In this document: positions 25,969-34,342 of the stretch, piece after piece
Position numbering within the stretch: the stretch's first letter is position 1
How the letters are laid out: every line of letters begins with the position of its first letter
Assembly (NCBI GenBank): GCA_037130455.1
Contig: JBAXSZ010000003.1
Location: 1 to 64,000 of the forward strand
Direction of reading: 5' to 3'
Length of the DNA: 64,000 bases
From: CAIMZW01 sp037130455
GTDB taxonomy: Bacteria; Actinomycetota; Actinomycetes; Nanopelagicales; Nanopelagicaceae
Program-made: the position numbers and the translations under genes
The notes under the pieces: generated by a model
Seen by the model: the letters and a program-made list of their open reading frames with translations, nothing else
Told to the model about the DNA's origin: nothing
Database searches by the model: none

Positions 25969-27120
25969 GTGGCAACACCGCAGAACTATTTAGCAGTAAT
26001 CAAAGTTGTCGGCATAGGTGGCGGCGGCGTAAATGCCGTAAATCGAATGATCGAAGCTGGATTAAAAGGTGTTGAATTTATTGCTATTAATACTGATGCA
26101 CAGCAATTGATCATGAGCGATGCAGATGTGAAATTAGATATTGGTCGAAAACTGACTCGTGGTTTAGGTGCGGGTGCAGCGCCGGAAATTGGTCGTCAAG
26201 CCGCGCTCGATCACACCGAAGAGATTGAAGAAGTTTTGCGTGGTGCCGATATGGTTTTTGTAACCGCAGGAGAGGGCGGTGGTACTGGCACTGGTGGTGC
26301 TCCAATCGTGGCAAAGATTTCTAAAGATCTGGGCGCATTAACTGTTGGTGTAGTTACCCGACCATTCACCTTTGAAGGTAAGCGGCGATCCAGTCAAGCC
26401 GATGAAGGCATTGCGCTATTGCGCGAACAAGTAGATACCTTGATCGTGATTCCTAACGATCGCTTGTTGGCCATTTCCGATCGATCCATTAGTCAGCTAG
26501 AAGCTTTTAGAAGCGCGGATCAAGTTCTGCTTTCAGGGGTCCAAGGAATTACCGATTTGATTACGACGCCAGGATTGATCAACCTCGACTTTGCTGATGT
26601 CAAGAGTGTTATGTCAGGAGCTGGTTCTGCACTCATGGGAATAGGCTCGGCTCGAGGTGAAGCCCGAGCAACTCGTGCTGCTGAGTTAGCAATTGCCAGT
26701 CCATTGTTGGAAGCCTCCATCGATGGTGCCCATGGGGTATTGCTGTCCATCGCTGGTGGTTCTGATTTGGGGCTATTTGAGTTAAGCGAAGCTGCGGAAT
26801 TAGTTGCTGCCTCAGCTCATCCCGATGCCAATATTATTTTCGGAACCGTTATCGACGATGCACTCGGTGATGAAGTGCGGGTAACCGTCATCGCTGCCGG
26901 ATTTGATGGTGGTGCCCCGAAATGGGTATCGGTTCCAGTAATCACAGCAGCTGCGCTTTCTGGAAATGCGGACCCTATTGCAGAGAATGACCCAATCTCA
27001 GTGGCGTTGGATCTGCCCGTGACCCAATCTTCGCCAACTTCTAGCCCCAATCGACGAACAATTACCTTCGAAGAGCTCATTGTTGAAGATGAAGTCGATA
27101 TCCCTGATTTTATGAGATAA
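25969..27120 (+). CDS. ftsZ: Cell-division GTPase FtsZ
   Basis: A 383-residue tubulin homologue with a GTG start after AGGGAAGAGG. The nucleotide-binding opening is VGIGGGGVNAVNRM, the tubulin signature GGGTGTGGAP lies at about 103-112, and the T7-loop region reads NLDFADVKSVM. The variable linker ends in the conserved acidic and hydrophobic tail EVDIPDFMR, which binds SepF. It polymerises into the Z ring. Confidence 0.98.
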   Translation: MATPQNYLAVIKVVGIGGGGVNAVNRMIEAGLKGVEFIAINTDAQQLIMSDADVKLDIGRKLTRGLGAGAAPEIGRQAALDHTEEIEEVLRGADMVFVTAGEGGGTGTGGAPIVAKISKDLGALTVGVVTRPFTFEGKRRSSQADEGIALLREQVDTLIVIPNDRLLAISDRSISQLEAFRSADQVLLSGVQGITDLITTPGLINLDFADVKSVMSGAGSALMGIGSARGEARATRAAELAIASPLLEASIDGAHGVLLSIAGGSDLGLFELSEAAELVAASAHPDANIIFGTVIDDALGDEVRVTVIAAGFDGGAPKWVSVPVITAAALSGNADPIAENDPISVALDLPVTQSSPTSSPNRRTITFEELIVEDEVDIPDFMR

Positions 27121-27126
27121 ATCCAA

Positions 27127-27804
27127 TTGGGACGGATACTTTTCACCTCCAAAGATGGAGGTGTGAGTGCTGGAGATTATTACTCCAATAATCTTGGTTT
27201 GCATGTGGGCGATGATCCAGAAATTGTAATGAGAAATCGTAAATTATTAGTGGACGAGTTCTCGTTGGAAAATATCGTTTTCATGGAACAAACTCATAGC
27301 ACCACTGTCGTGGAGATTTTTGAACCATTCAATTCTTTAACCAACTCTGTCGAAGCAGATGCAATTATTACTACCCAGAGGAACGTTGGTTTAGCAGTGC
27401 AGGTGGCTGATTGCATTCCATTACTTCTCTATTCTCCTCAGGTCGTCGCGGCGGTACATGTGGGACGGCGCGGATTATTGAATGGCATCATTGAGAAAGT
27501 TCTTGAACATATCACTCACTATTGCGACCCCAAGGATTTAGTTGCTGAAATCGGACCTGCCATTTGTAGCGAGTGCTATGAAGTAGATCAGGAAACTTAT
27601 ATGGCAGCCATTGAGAAAATTCCCGAATGTGCAACTTCCGAAAATGAACTGAGGTTGGATCTGGTGGCAGGCAGCTCTGCTCTCTTATCACGAGGCGGAG
27701 TTCACGTGCGGAACTGGCATGTGTGTACTCGGTGCGATGAAGGCTATTTCTCCTATCGAAAAAATCCTGTGACCGGTCGTCAAGTGGGAGTTGTGGCGCT
27801 ATGA
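27127..27804 (+). CDS. pgeF: PgeF/YfiH (laccase-domain) purine nucleoside phosphorylase-type protein
   Basis: A 225-residue member of the LACC1/YfiH family. The family signature residues are present: MEQTHS (metal-binding His), VADCIPLLL (Cys), AVHVGRRGLL (His) and EIGPAICSECYEV. The family has purine nucleoside and adenosine phosphorylase or deaminase activity, and E. coli PgeF edits a peptidoglycan precursor, which would fit a dcw location. The start is probably the TTG at 27127, 6 bp after ftsZ. Confidence 0.88.
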   Translation: MGRILFTSKDGGVSAGDYYSNNLGLHVGDDPEIVMRNRKLLVDEFSLENIVFMEQTHSTTVVEIFEPFNSLTNSVEADAIITTQRNVGLAVQVADCIPLLLYSPQVVAAVHVGRRGLLNGIIEKVLEHITHYCDPKDLVAEIGPAICSECYEVDQETYMAAIEKIPECATSENELRLDLVAGSSALLSRGGVHVRNWHVCTRCDEGYFSYRKNPVTGRQVGVVAL

Positions 27805-28511
27805 GCACCAGAAGTCGCCAGATCTTGGATAACTTGGCACACGTACGTGAACGAATTCGCAGCGCTGCACTTAGCTCTGGCAGATCAGCCGAGGAAATTA
27901 CTTTGGTGGTGGTTACCAAGACTTACCCAATCTCCGACATCGAGATTCTCTACGAAGCAGGGGAGCGCCATTTCGGAGAGAATCGCGATCAAGAAGGTGC
28001 AGTTAAAGCTCCAGCAATGCCCAAGGATGTGCACTGGCATTTTCAAGGTCAGATCCAAAGCAATAAAATTAAATCGATAGTCAATTGGGCAAGAACTATT
28101 CACTCTTTGGACAATCTGGTCCATGCCCGCAAGATCAGCCAAGCCACTCCGCCCGGAGAGTCCCGCGAACTTTTTCTTCAGGTTAATCTGGAGTTAACAG
28201 ATTCTGAGAGCGAGGTCGCTGGCCATAGAGGAGGCATCGCTGCGGACTCCCTGATTGATTTTGCGAACGCACTGAGAGAATATAAAAATCTGGCCTTGTT
28301 GGGAGTTATGGCGGTGGCGCCGCTGGGTGTAAATCCCAGCCCGTTCTTTGCGCAGATTTTCAGCCTTTCGAAGGAGTTGCAGGCTCAATTCCCTGGAGCC
28401 AAGTACCTATCTAGCGGAATGAGTGGCGACTTCGAGGAAGCGATAGCGGCAGGTGCGACACATATCCGGGTAGGGAGTTCAATCCTCGGGGTCAGAACAC
28501 CCGTCCTCTAA
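27801..28511 (+). CDS. YggS-family PLP-binding homeostasis protein
   Basis: A 236-residue fold-type III PLP protein. The lysine of VVTKTYP is the PLP-binding residue; HFGENRDQEG, HWHFQGQIQSNK and LSSGMSGDFEEAI are family signatures. Members carry PLP without known catalysis and balance vitamin B6 and amino-acid pools. It overlaps pgeF by 4 bp in the usual yfiH-yggS-sepF order. Confidence 0.93.
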   Translation: MSTRSRQILDNLAHVRERIRSAALSSGRSAEEITLVVVTKTYPISDIEILYEAGERHFGENRDQEGAVKAPAMPKDVHWHFQGQIQSNKIKSIVNWARTIHSLDNLVHARKISQATPPGESRELFLQVNLELTDSESEVAGHRGGIAADSLIDFANALREYKNLALLGVMAVAPLGVNPSPFFAQIFSLSKELQAQFPGAKYLSSGMSGDFEEAIAAGATHIRVGSSILGVRTPVL

Positions 28512-28514
28512 GAT
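28509..28514 (+). promoter_or_regulatory. Candidate -10 element of sepF (leaderless)
   Basis: TAAGAT begins with the stop codon of the yggS-like gene and ends six bases before the sepF ATG at 28521. No Shine-Dalgarno precedes that ATG. Confidence 0.35.
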
Positions 28515-28520
28515 TGACCT

Positions 28521-29009
28521 ATGGCTCATGCATTAAAGAAAATTGGAGATTTCCTTGGTCTCACCGAATCAAGGGAAGAAGAGTTGACTTCTGTCGCCGT
28601 TGCGGACGGATCGTCAAGAAGCGTCCGCTCCGTCCCTTCCGAGGCCCCGGCTTGGGCCCGAAGCACTTCAATCGCACCAACTCCACAGATTCGCGTCACG
28701 CCAACTTCAGAGCAGCGTGAACTTCCGGTCATGGATCGAATTATTACCATTCATCCCCGCTTTTATAATGAGGCAAGGACCATTGGCGAGCATTATCGTG
28801 AAGGCCAGCCGGTCATTATGAATTTGAGCGATATGGAAGATTCTGAGCGTAAGCGTTTGGTCGATTTCGCCTCTGGATTGGTATTCGGTCATCATGGAAG
28901 CATTGAACGAGTAACGTCAAAGGTCTTCCTTTTGACCCCGCCCAATCTCAAAGTCAGCGTTGAGGCTAAGACGGCGGCGGCCGAAGCCAGTTTCTTTAAT
29001 CAAAGCTGA
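28521..29009 (+). CDS. sepF: Z-ring anchor SepF
   Basis: A 162-residue protein. The N-terminal MAHALKKIGDFLGL can form the amphipathic membrane-binding helix. A disordered Ser/Pro linker follows, and then the SepF globular domain (about 75-150: IITIHPRFYNEARTIGE ... RLVDFASGLVFGHHGSIERV ... FLLTP). It tethers FtsZ to the membrane in bacteria without FtsA, and no ftsA is present between ftsQ and ftsZ here. Confidence 0.94.
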   Translation: MAHALKKIGDFLGLTESREEELTSVAVADGSSRSVRSVPSEAPAWARSTSIAPTPQIRVTPTSEQRELPVMDRIITIHPRFYNEARTIGEHYREGQPVIMNLSDMEDSERKRLVDFASGLVFGHHGSIERVTSKVFLLTPPNLKVSVEAKTAAAEASFFNQS

Positions 29010-29020
29010 AGTTAACCAAG

Positions 29021-29026
29021 TACTCT
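29021..29026 (+). promoter_or_regulatory. Candidate -10 element of yggT (leaderless)
   Basis: TACTCT seven bases before the ATG at 29034, with no Shine-Dalgarno. Confidence 0.3.
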
Positions 29027-29033
29027 TTCATTT

Positions 29034-29321
29034 ATGTTTAGCATTGGCAGGATTCTGGCTGCACTAGTCCAACTCTTCTTACTCGCCCTTTTCGGGCGGT
29101 TAATTCTGGATTACATCCGAATGTTCTCTCGAAATTGGCGGCCACGTGGCATCGTCTTGGCAATCGTTGAACTACTTTTTGCCGTTACAGATCCGCCTCT
29201 GAAATTTGTCCGAAAATTTGTACCGCCCCTTCGACTAGGAGCGGTTAATTTGGATCTTTCATTTATCGTTGTTTTTTTTGCGGTTCAATTGCTCTCCCGC
29301 GTGATTGCGCTCATTCCGTAG
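29034..29321 (+). CDS. YggT-family membrane protein
   Basis: A 95-residue protein with two hydrophobic segments flanking the conserved VTDPPLKFVRKFVPPLRLGAV loop of the YggT/YlmG family. It always accompanies sepF in this cluster; a role in envelope or chromosome organisation is suspected but undefined. It ends in an 11-bp convergent overlap with ileS, where actinobacteria normally continue with divIVA. Confidence 0.92.
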   Translation: MFSIGRILAALVQLFLLALFGRLILDYIRMFSRNWRPRGIVLAIVELLFAVTDPPLKFVRKFVPPLRLGAVNLDLSFIVVFFAVQLLSRVIALIP

Positions 29322-32300
29322 AATTTTCTTTTGTTAATTCCAGCCACAATCCGATCTCCGAATCAAGATTGGATTGAGAACTATCCCTAATTATTGAGGT
29401 AGCCAAAACTTCTTCAGAAATCAGCCAAAGTTGAGACTCAATTGCGGTTGCTAGCTCTTCGGGTGCATTCCAGGTTACACCGATCCGATCACTGATATCA
29501 AATCCAGAACTCTTTCGAAGTTCTTGAATTGTTCGAATAACTTCACGAACCAAACCGGCGACAATAAGTTCTGGAGTTAAGGTCAAATCCAGAGCCAAAC
29601 TTTCACCGGAATGAGAAGAGACCGACCATCCTTCTTTTGGGGTCTCGGTAATCACTAAATCGGCCAAAGTCAGACTCGCAATTTTCTTTTCGCTATCAAC
29701 TTCGAACTCAAGATCTGCTCTGCCCGACGATCTGAGTTCGTCAACAAGAGTTTGAACTTTTGCTGGTGATGTACCAAGGTGCGTAATGGCCGCAGCTATC
29801 TGCTGCACTTCTGCGCCATACCTCAAACCAATGGATCGAAAGTTTGCTTTGATAGATATATCCACCAGATTGGAATCGGCGCTGGAAAGTTCTTCCAGTG
29901 AGAGCACATTAAGCTCGTCAGCGATATGTGCCCGAATCTCCGAATCCATAACGTCCCACCCATTTGCTGATACCAGCGCTCGGGCGAGAGGCTGTCTGAT
30001 CTTTACCTTTGATTCGGCGCGAGCAGAACGGCCTAGTTCAACCAAGCGACGAGAGAGCGCAACTGAATGAGATAAGCCAAGTTCAATCATTGCAGGATCG
30101 CTGATTGGAAAATCCATAAGATGAACTGACTCTTGTTCATCTGGTTCTGCGACTCGAACCAGTACCTGCCACACATGTTCGGTGATGAAGGGAACCATCG
30201 GCGCCAGAAGGAGAGTCAATTCTTTCAGGCAGGTGTAGAGCGTAGAAAGTGCAGCGCCTTCGCCATCCCAAAAACGGCGACGAGACCTTCGGACGTACCA
30301 GTTGGAGAGGTCATCGATGAATGCCGCCATTAATTTACCGGCTTCTTGCGAGTCGTACCCTTGATAAGCCTTATCGACTCCTGCAATGAGCAAATTCAAC
30401 TCTGAAAGAATCCACTTGTCCAAGGTTGTTGGTTCAGTCGTGAGACCTTCAAATGAATAGTCCGATGCTTGGGCATATAAAGTGAAGAATGAAACGGTAT
30501 TCCAATAAGTCAGTAGTGTCTTTCGAACCACATCGGAGATTGCATCGTGACCAACTCTTCGAGCACTCCACGGCGACCCGGCGGCCAACATGTACCAGCG
30601 AACCGCATCGGCACCGTGTTGATCCATCAGTGCCACTGGCTCCAGAACGTTGCCAAGGTGCTTGCTCATTTTTCTTCCATCTTTATCCAAGATATGTCCA
30701 AGGCAGAGAACGGTTTCATAAGAGCTCTGATCAAAGACCAAAGTACCAATTGTCATGAGCGTGTAAAACCAACCTCGGGTTTGATCAATTGCTTCGCAGA
30801 TGAAATCTGCCGGATATGCAGCGGCGAAGGCGGAGTCGGATCCTTCTTTATGAGGGTAACCCCATTGTGCAAATGGCATGGCGCCTGAGTCATACCAACA
30901 ATCGATAACTTCATTGACGCGGACCATGGTGCTCTCACATTCGCTACAGGCGAAAGTAATATCATCAACAAAAGGGCGATGTGGATCGGTATTTACTAAA
31001 TCTTCTCCAGCCAATTGACCAAGCTCGGCTAACGATCCCACGCAAAATTCATGTCCATTTTCGCATTTCCAAATCGGCAGGGGAGTGCCCCAGTAACGAT
31101 TTCGGGAGACGGCCCAATCGATGTTGTTGTTGAGCCAATCGCCATAGCGACCATTCTTAATAGTTTCTGGATGCCAGTCAGTCTTGGCATTTTCTCGAAG
31201 TAACGCATCTTTGATTGCGGTGGTTCGGATATACCAAGAAGGTTGTGCGTAATAAATCAACACTGTATGGCAGCGCCAACAATGAGGATAGGAGTGTTCG
31301 ATCTGATCATGACGAAACATCAAGCCACGAGCCTTGAGATCGCGAATGAGAACTTTGTCCGCATCTTTAAAAAATATCGATCCGATTAATTCGATGTCGG
31401 CCAAGAAAGTACCATCAGGTGCCACCGGGTTAACCACTGGTAACCCATAGGAGCGGCAGATGCTGAGGTCATCAGCACCGAAAGCTGGCGCTTGATGGAC
31501 TAGCCCGGTTCCATCTTCGACAGTTACATAATCGGCTAAAACAATAAAGTGTGAATCGGGGATCTCGATTAAATCGAAGGGGCGCTGATAGGAGATGCGC
31601 TCTAGCTCGCTTCCCATCACCGATGCCAGAACCGTGACATCCGTACCTAGAATCCCGATTAAGTTTTCCGCAACGACAACTCTTTCGCTGGTTTCATCGG
31701 CCGTCCCGGAATTGGATCGAACTTCAACGACTTGATACTTCACCTTTGGATTGACGGCAATGGCGGTATTAGATACCAAGGTCCAAGGGGTGGTCGTCCA
31801 GACCAAAAAGGCTGCGCCAAGTTCGCCAACCAGACCAGATGTTGCCGGGAAGCGAACGAAGACCGAAGGATCAGTGACGTTTTCGTAGCCTTGCGCTAAT
31901 TCATGATCGGATAGACCAGTGCCGCATCGGGGGCAGTAGGGAGCCACGCGATGGTCTTGGACCAGCAACCCTTTTTTCCAAATTTGTTGGAGCGACCACC
32001 AGACGCTCTCCACGTACTCTCCAGACATAGTCCAGTAGGCCTGATCGAAATCCACCCAAAATCCCATTCGGCGGGTCATTCCAGTAAAAGCGCTGACGTG
32101 GCGTTGCACCGATTCGCGGCACTTCTCATTGAAGGCGGCAATTCCATAAGTTTCAATATCGCCCTTGCCCGAAAAGCCCAACTCTTTCTCTACCGCGATT
32201 TCCACCGGCAAGCCGTGACAGTCCCAGCCAGCTTTGCGGATGACTTGATGACCCTTCATGGTCTGGAAGCGAGGGAAAAGGTCTTTAAAGACGCGGGCCT

Positions 32301-32487
32301 CAATATGGTGGGTCCCCGGCATCCCATTGGCTGTTGGCGGTCCTTCGAAGAAGGTCCATCGTGGCGCGCCTTGGCGATTTGCCACAGATTTATCGAAAAT
32401 AGAATTCTTCTCCCAAAATGAGAGGATTTGGTGCTCCGTCGCCGGCAGATCGATCTGGGGCGCGAGTGCTTTAAAAGAATTCGTCAT
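29311..32487 (-). CDS. ileS: Isoleucyl-tRNA synthetase
   Basis: About 1058 residues of a class I synthetase. The HIGH-type motif reads PGTHHIEAR (about 57-65) and the KMSKS-type motif reads RKMSKHLGN, both typical of the eukaryote-like type II IleRS, which is usually insensitive to mupirocin. CP1 editing and anticodon-binding domains are present. The ATG at 32487 is preferred to a TTG at 32526, because GAGGGA lies just before it and is masked by a leader hairpin. A T-box leader precedes the gene. It is inverted relative to its neighbours. Confidence 0.96.
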   Translation of the reverse strand: MTNSFKALAPQIDLPATEHQILSFWEKNSIFDKSVANRQGAPRWTFFEGPPTANGMPGTHHIEARVFKDLFPRFQTMKGHQVIRKAGWDCHGLPVEIAVEKELGFSGKGDIETYGIAAFNEKCRESVQRHVSAFTGMTRRMGFWVDFDQAYWTMSGEYVESVWWSLQQIWKKGLLVQDHRVAPYCPRCGTGLSDHELAQGYENVTDPSVFVRFPATSGLVGELGAAFLVWTTTPWTLVSNTAIAVNPKVKYQVVEVRSNSGTADETSERVVVAENLIGILGTDVTVLASVMGSELERISYQRPFDLIEIPDSHFIVLADYVTVEDGTGLVHQAPAFGADDLSICRSYGLPVVNPVAPDGTFLADIELIGSIFFKDADKVLIRDLKARGLMFRHDQIEHSYPHCWRCHTVLIYYAQPSWYIRTTAIKDALLRENAKTDWHPETIKNGRYGDWLNNNIDWAVSRNRYWGTPLPIWKCENGHEFCVGSLAELGQLAGEDLVNTDPHRPFVDDITFACSECESTMVRVNEVIDCWYDSGAMPFAQWGYPHKEGSDSAFAAAYPADFICEAIDQTRGWFYTLMTIGTLVFDQSSYETVLCLGHILDKDGRKMSKHLGNVLEPVALMDQHGADAVRWYMLAAGSPWSARRVGHDAISDVVRKTLLTYWNTVSFFTLYAQASDYSFEGLTTEPTTLDKWILSELNLLIAGVDKAYQGYDSQEAGKLMAAFIDDLSNWYVRRSRRRFWDGEGAALSTLYTCLKELTLLLAPMVPFITEHVWQVLVRVAEPDEQESVHLMDFPISDPAMIELGLSHSVALSRRLVELGRSARAESKVKIRQPLARALVSANGWDVMDSEIRAHIADELNVLSLEELSSADSNLVDISIKANFRSIGLRYGAEVQQIAAAITHLGTSPAKVQTLVDELRSSGRADLEFEVDSEKKIASLTLADLVITETPKEGWSVSSHSGESLALDLTLTPELIVAGLVREVIRTIQELRKSSGFDISDRIGVTWNAPEELATAIESQLWLISEEVLATSIIRDSSQSNLDSEIGLWLELTKENSTE

Positions 32488-32702
32488 GGTTCCCTCTTCT
32501 AGTTTCTTCGGCATGAATTCGGCCAATCGTGAAACTGGAGGGACGGCTCTAGGACTAGCAACCGCGGTACCACCCGCCTTGATCCGTGAGCCTGGCTGCG
32601 CGGATCCACTTTCTTATCGTTCATTCAGGGCTGGTTCTACCTCAAATCCCGGGGGATTTGGCTCTTCCAGCGACTCCAGGGGGATAACCCTTTCAACGCC
32701 AA
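32488..32702 (-). promoter_or_regulatory. T-box riboswitch leader of ileS (translational type)
   Basis: The minus strand carries the T-box core GGGTGGTACCGCGG (32575-32562), whose bulge binds the tRNA acceptor end. Upstream, GATCCG (32606-32601) pairs with CGGATC (32586-32581) as a stem III-like hairpin, and CAAATCCC with GGGATTTG as another. A candidate isoleucine specifier ATC lies at 32685-32683. Downstream, CCCTC and AGTTTC (32542-32531) pair with GAAACT and GAGGG (32506-32492), hiding the Shine-Dalgarno. There is no terminator T-run. Uncharged tRNA-Ile should open the ribosome site. The 5' boundary is a guess. Confidence 0.85.
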
Positions 32703-32834
32703 CTTCTCTGAACAGAACAAAGTCTAGCAAGATGCGGAAGTCGGTAGTGGTCATTTTGCGCTGGTAGGGAATACTTGCCCGAGTTGGCTTTTGTCCAACG
32801 ATCGTTCTAACCTGTGCGGCTTCGAAAGGGACCA

Positions 32835-33794
32835 ATGGTGAGTAAAAAGGCACAAGCCCCAGCGGGCAAATCTGCCCCCACAGGCGGGGCTGTGAAGAAG
32901 TCGAGCCTCGCTCCGGCTCAGAGCAAGAAGAAGGCCGTTGCCCCTAAGGCGCTTGCTGCTACCAAGTCCGCGAAGAAGATTGTCTCGAAGAATTCACCGT
33001 CAAAAAAACCTGTCACAAAGAGCGATTCCAAGAAAGTGAACCCAGTGAAAAAAGCAACACCAGTAAAAAGCGCTCCTGTGAAGAAAGCTGTCGCCGCGCC
33101 AAAGCCCGCGACAAAGAAAGTAGCCGAAACAAAGAAAGTAGCCGAAACAAAGCCAGCTCGGTCACCAAATATCGTTAAGCCCTCTCTGGCTAAGCCAGCA
33201 AAGAAGGCCGCGCCAAAGACTTATCCTGCAAAATTGTTGAGTACCACTACTGGGGATTCCACCACCATTACTGTGACCCAGCACGAAGCTAATGTGGGGC
33301 CAGAGCCGGTTGTGGAGGAACGTCGGTTGGTAATGCCTCCGCCTCCTCGTCCAACTAAGTCCACGAAGAAATCTTTATTGAAGCCGATCAAATTGGCACC
33401 TGCACCACTTGTTGTTGAAGTAGGTGAAGATCCATGGAGCGCTGCGGAGTTGAAAGCAATTCGCGCCGAACTCGCAAAGGATTTGAGCCGACTACAAAAG
33501 GAGTTAGCCGAAGCGGAGAGCGAAATGGATGATCTCATTAGCTCAGCGGGAGTAGGCGCCGGTGATGATCAAGCCGATGCCGGAACGAAGACCTTCGAGC
33601 GTGAACACGAGATGTCCCTGGTTTACAACGCTCGAGATATGGTTTTGCAAACCGAGCGCGCGCTTGAACGTATTGATGGCAAGACCTATGGACGATGTGA
33701 AGAGTGTGGCAATTCCGTCGGAAAAGAAAGGCTGAAAGTTTTTCCACGCGCCACTTTATGTATGTCATGCAAGCAAAAAGAAGAACGACGCTAA
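32835..33794 (+). CDS. TraR/DksA-type zinc-finger protein with a long Lys/Ala/Pro-rich N-terminal tail
   Basis: About 319 residues. The C-terminal part is a DksA/TraR module: a coiled coil (about 205-235, AELAKDLSRLQKELAEAESE), then YGRCEECGNSV and TLCMSCKQKE, a C4 zinc finger. The first 150 residues are a low-complexity basic tail like histone H1 or HU-tail proteins, suggesting DNA or RNA binding. The start ATG at 32835 has GAAAGGGA upstream; a GTG at 32814 is the alternative. The gene sits before lspA, as in other actinobacteria. Confidence 0.85.
   Translation: MVSKKAQAPAGKSAPTGGAVKKSSLAPAQSKKKAVAPKALAATKSAKKIVSKNSPSKKPVTKSDSKKVNPVKKATPVKSAPVKKAVAAPKPATKKVAETKKVAETKPARSPNIVKPSLAKPAKKAAPKTYPAKLLSTTTGDSTTITVTQHEANVGPEPVVEERRLVMPPPPRPTKSTKKSLLKPIKLAPAPLVVEVGEDPWSAAELKAIRAELAKDLSRLQKELAEAESEMDDLISSAGVGAGDDQADAGTKTFEREHEMSLVYNARDMVLQTERALERIDGKTYGRCEECGNSVGKERLKVFPRATLCMSCKQKEERR
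33112..33152 (+). repeat. Tandem 18-bp duplication in the basic tail
   Basis: The unit AAAGTAGCCGAAACAAAG occurs twice in succession, coding for a repeated KVAETK hexapeptide in the basic tail of the TraR/DksA protein. The copies look identical, which suggests a recent slippage duplication. Confidence 0.7.
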
Positions 33795-34261
33795 CTAGCC
33801 CCGCTCGCAAGCGGATTGCTATTACCGTTTTTCTCGTCTTTGCACTTGATAATGTTTCTAAATCCTTGGCAATAAAATTTCTCAGTGACCAACCGGTTCG
33901 AATTCTGGGCAGATTGCTTACCTTGCATTTGCGTTTTAATTCTGGTGCGGCCTTTAGTCTAGGAACTTCTCGAACTCTAGTTTTTTCCTCGATCGCCATC
34001 GCCGCAGTCGCCGGGCTTTTACTTTATGCAAAAAGAGTTACCAATACGTGGTGGGCGCTCGCCCTCGGTTTAATTTTGGGTGGTGTGCTGGGCAATTTAT
34101 CGGATCGAATCTTCCGACCTCCTGGATTTCTCCAGGGGCAAGTCGTCGACTGGATAGAATTGCCGCATTGGCCGACATTTAATGTTGCCGATACCTCTAT
34201 TGTTGGGGCAGCAGTATTGGTCGTTCTCTTATCAGCTAGGAATATAAAACCCACTGACTGA
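33758..34261 (+). CDS. lspA: Lipoprotein signal peptidase LspA
   Basis: About 167 residues with four membrane helices and the signal peptidase II motifs: first catalytic region ALDNVSKSLA, FNSGAAFS, GGVLGNLSDR and the second catalytic Asp in PTFNVADTSI. It cleaves diacylated prolipoproteins. The start is uncertain (ATG at 33758 or 33767) and overlaps the upstream gene by about 30 bp. With lgt at 49870 the window holds two of the lipoprotein maturation steps. Confidence 0.92.
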   Translation: MYVMQAKRRTTLTSPARKRIAITVFLVFALDNVSKSLAIKFLSDQPVRILGRLLTLHLRFNSGAAFSLGTSRTLVFSSIAIAAVAGLLLYAKRVTNTWWALALGLILGGVLGNLSDRIFRPPGFLQGQVVDWIELPHWPTFNVADTSIVGAAVLVVLLSARNIKPTD

Positions 34262-34342
34262 AGCTACTTCAGCGTTAAGGCACTTTAATTTCTAATCTGT
34301 CTGCAAGATTTAAACTCGTTGTATCTACGAAGGTGGGAAGTA

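Noticed and set aside
32614..32853. Open frame of 79 codons on the minus strand upstream of ileS
   Set aside because: It lies inside the T-box leader and overlaps the start of the divergent TraR/DksA gene. It has no recognisable domain and no Shine-Dalgarno. The RNA structure explains the sequence better.
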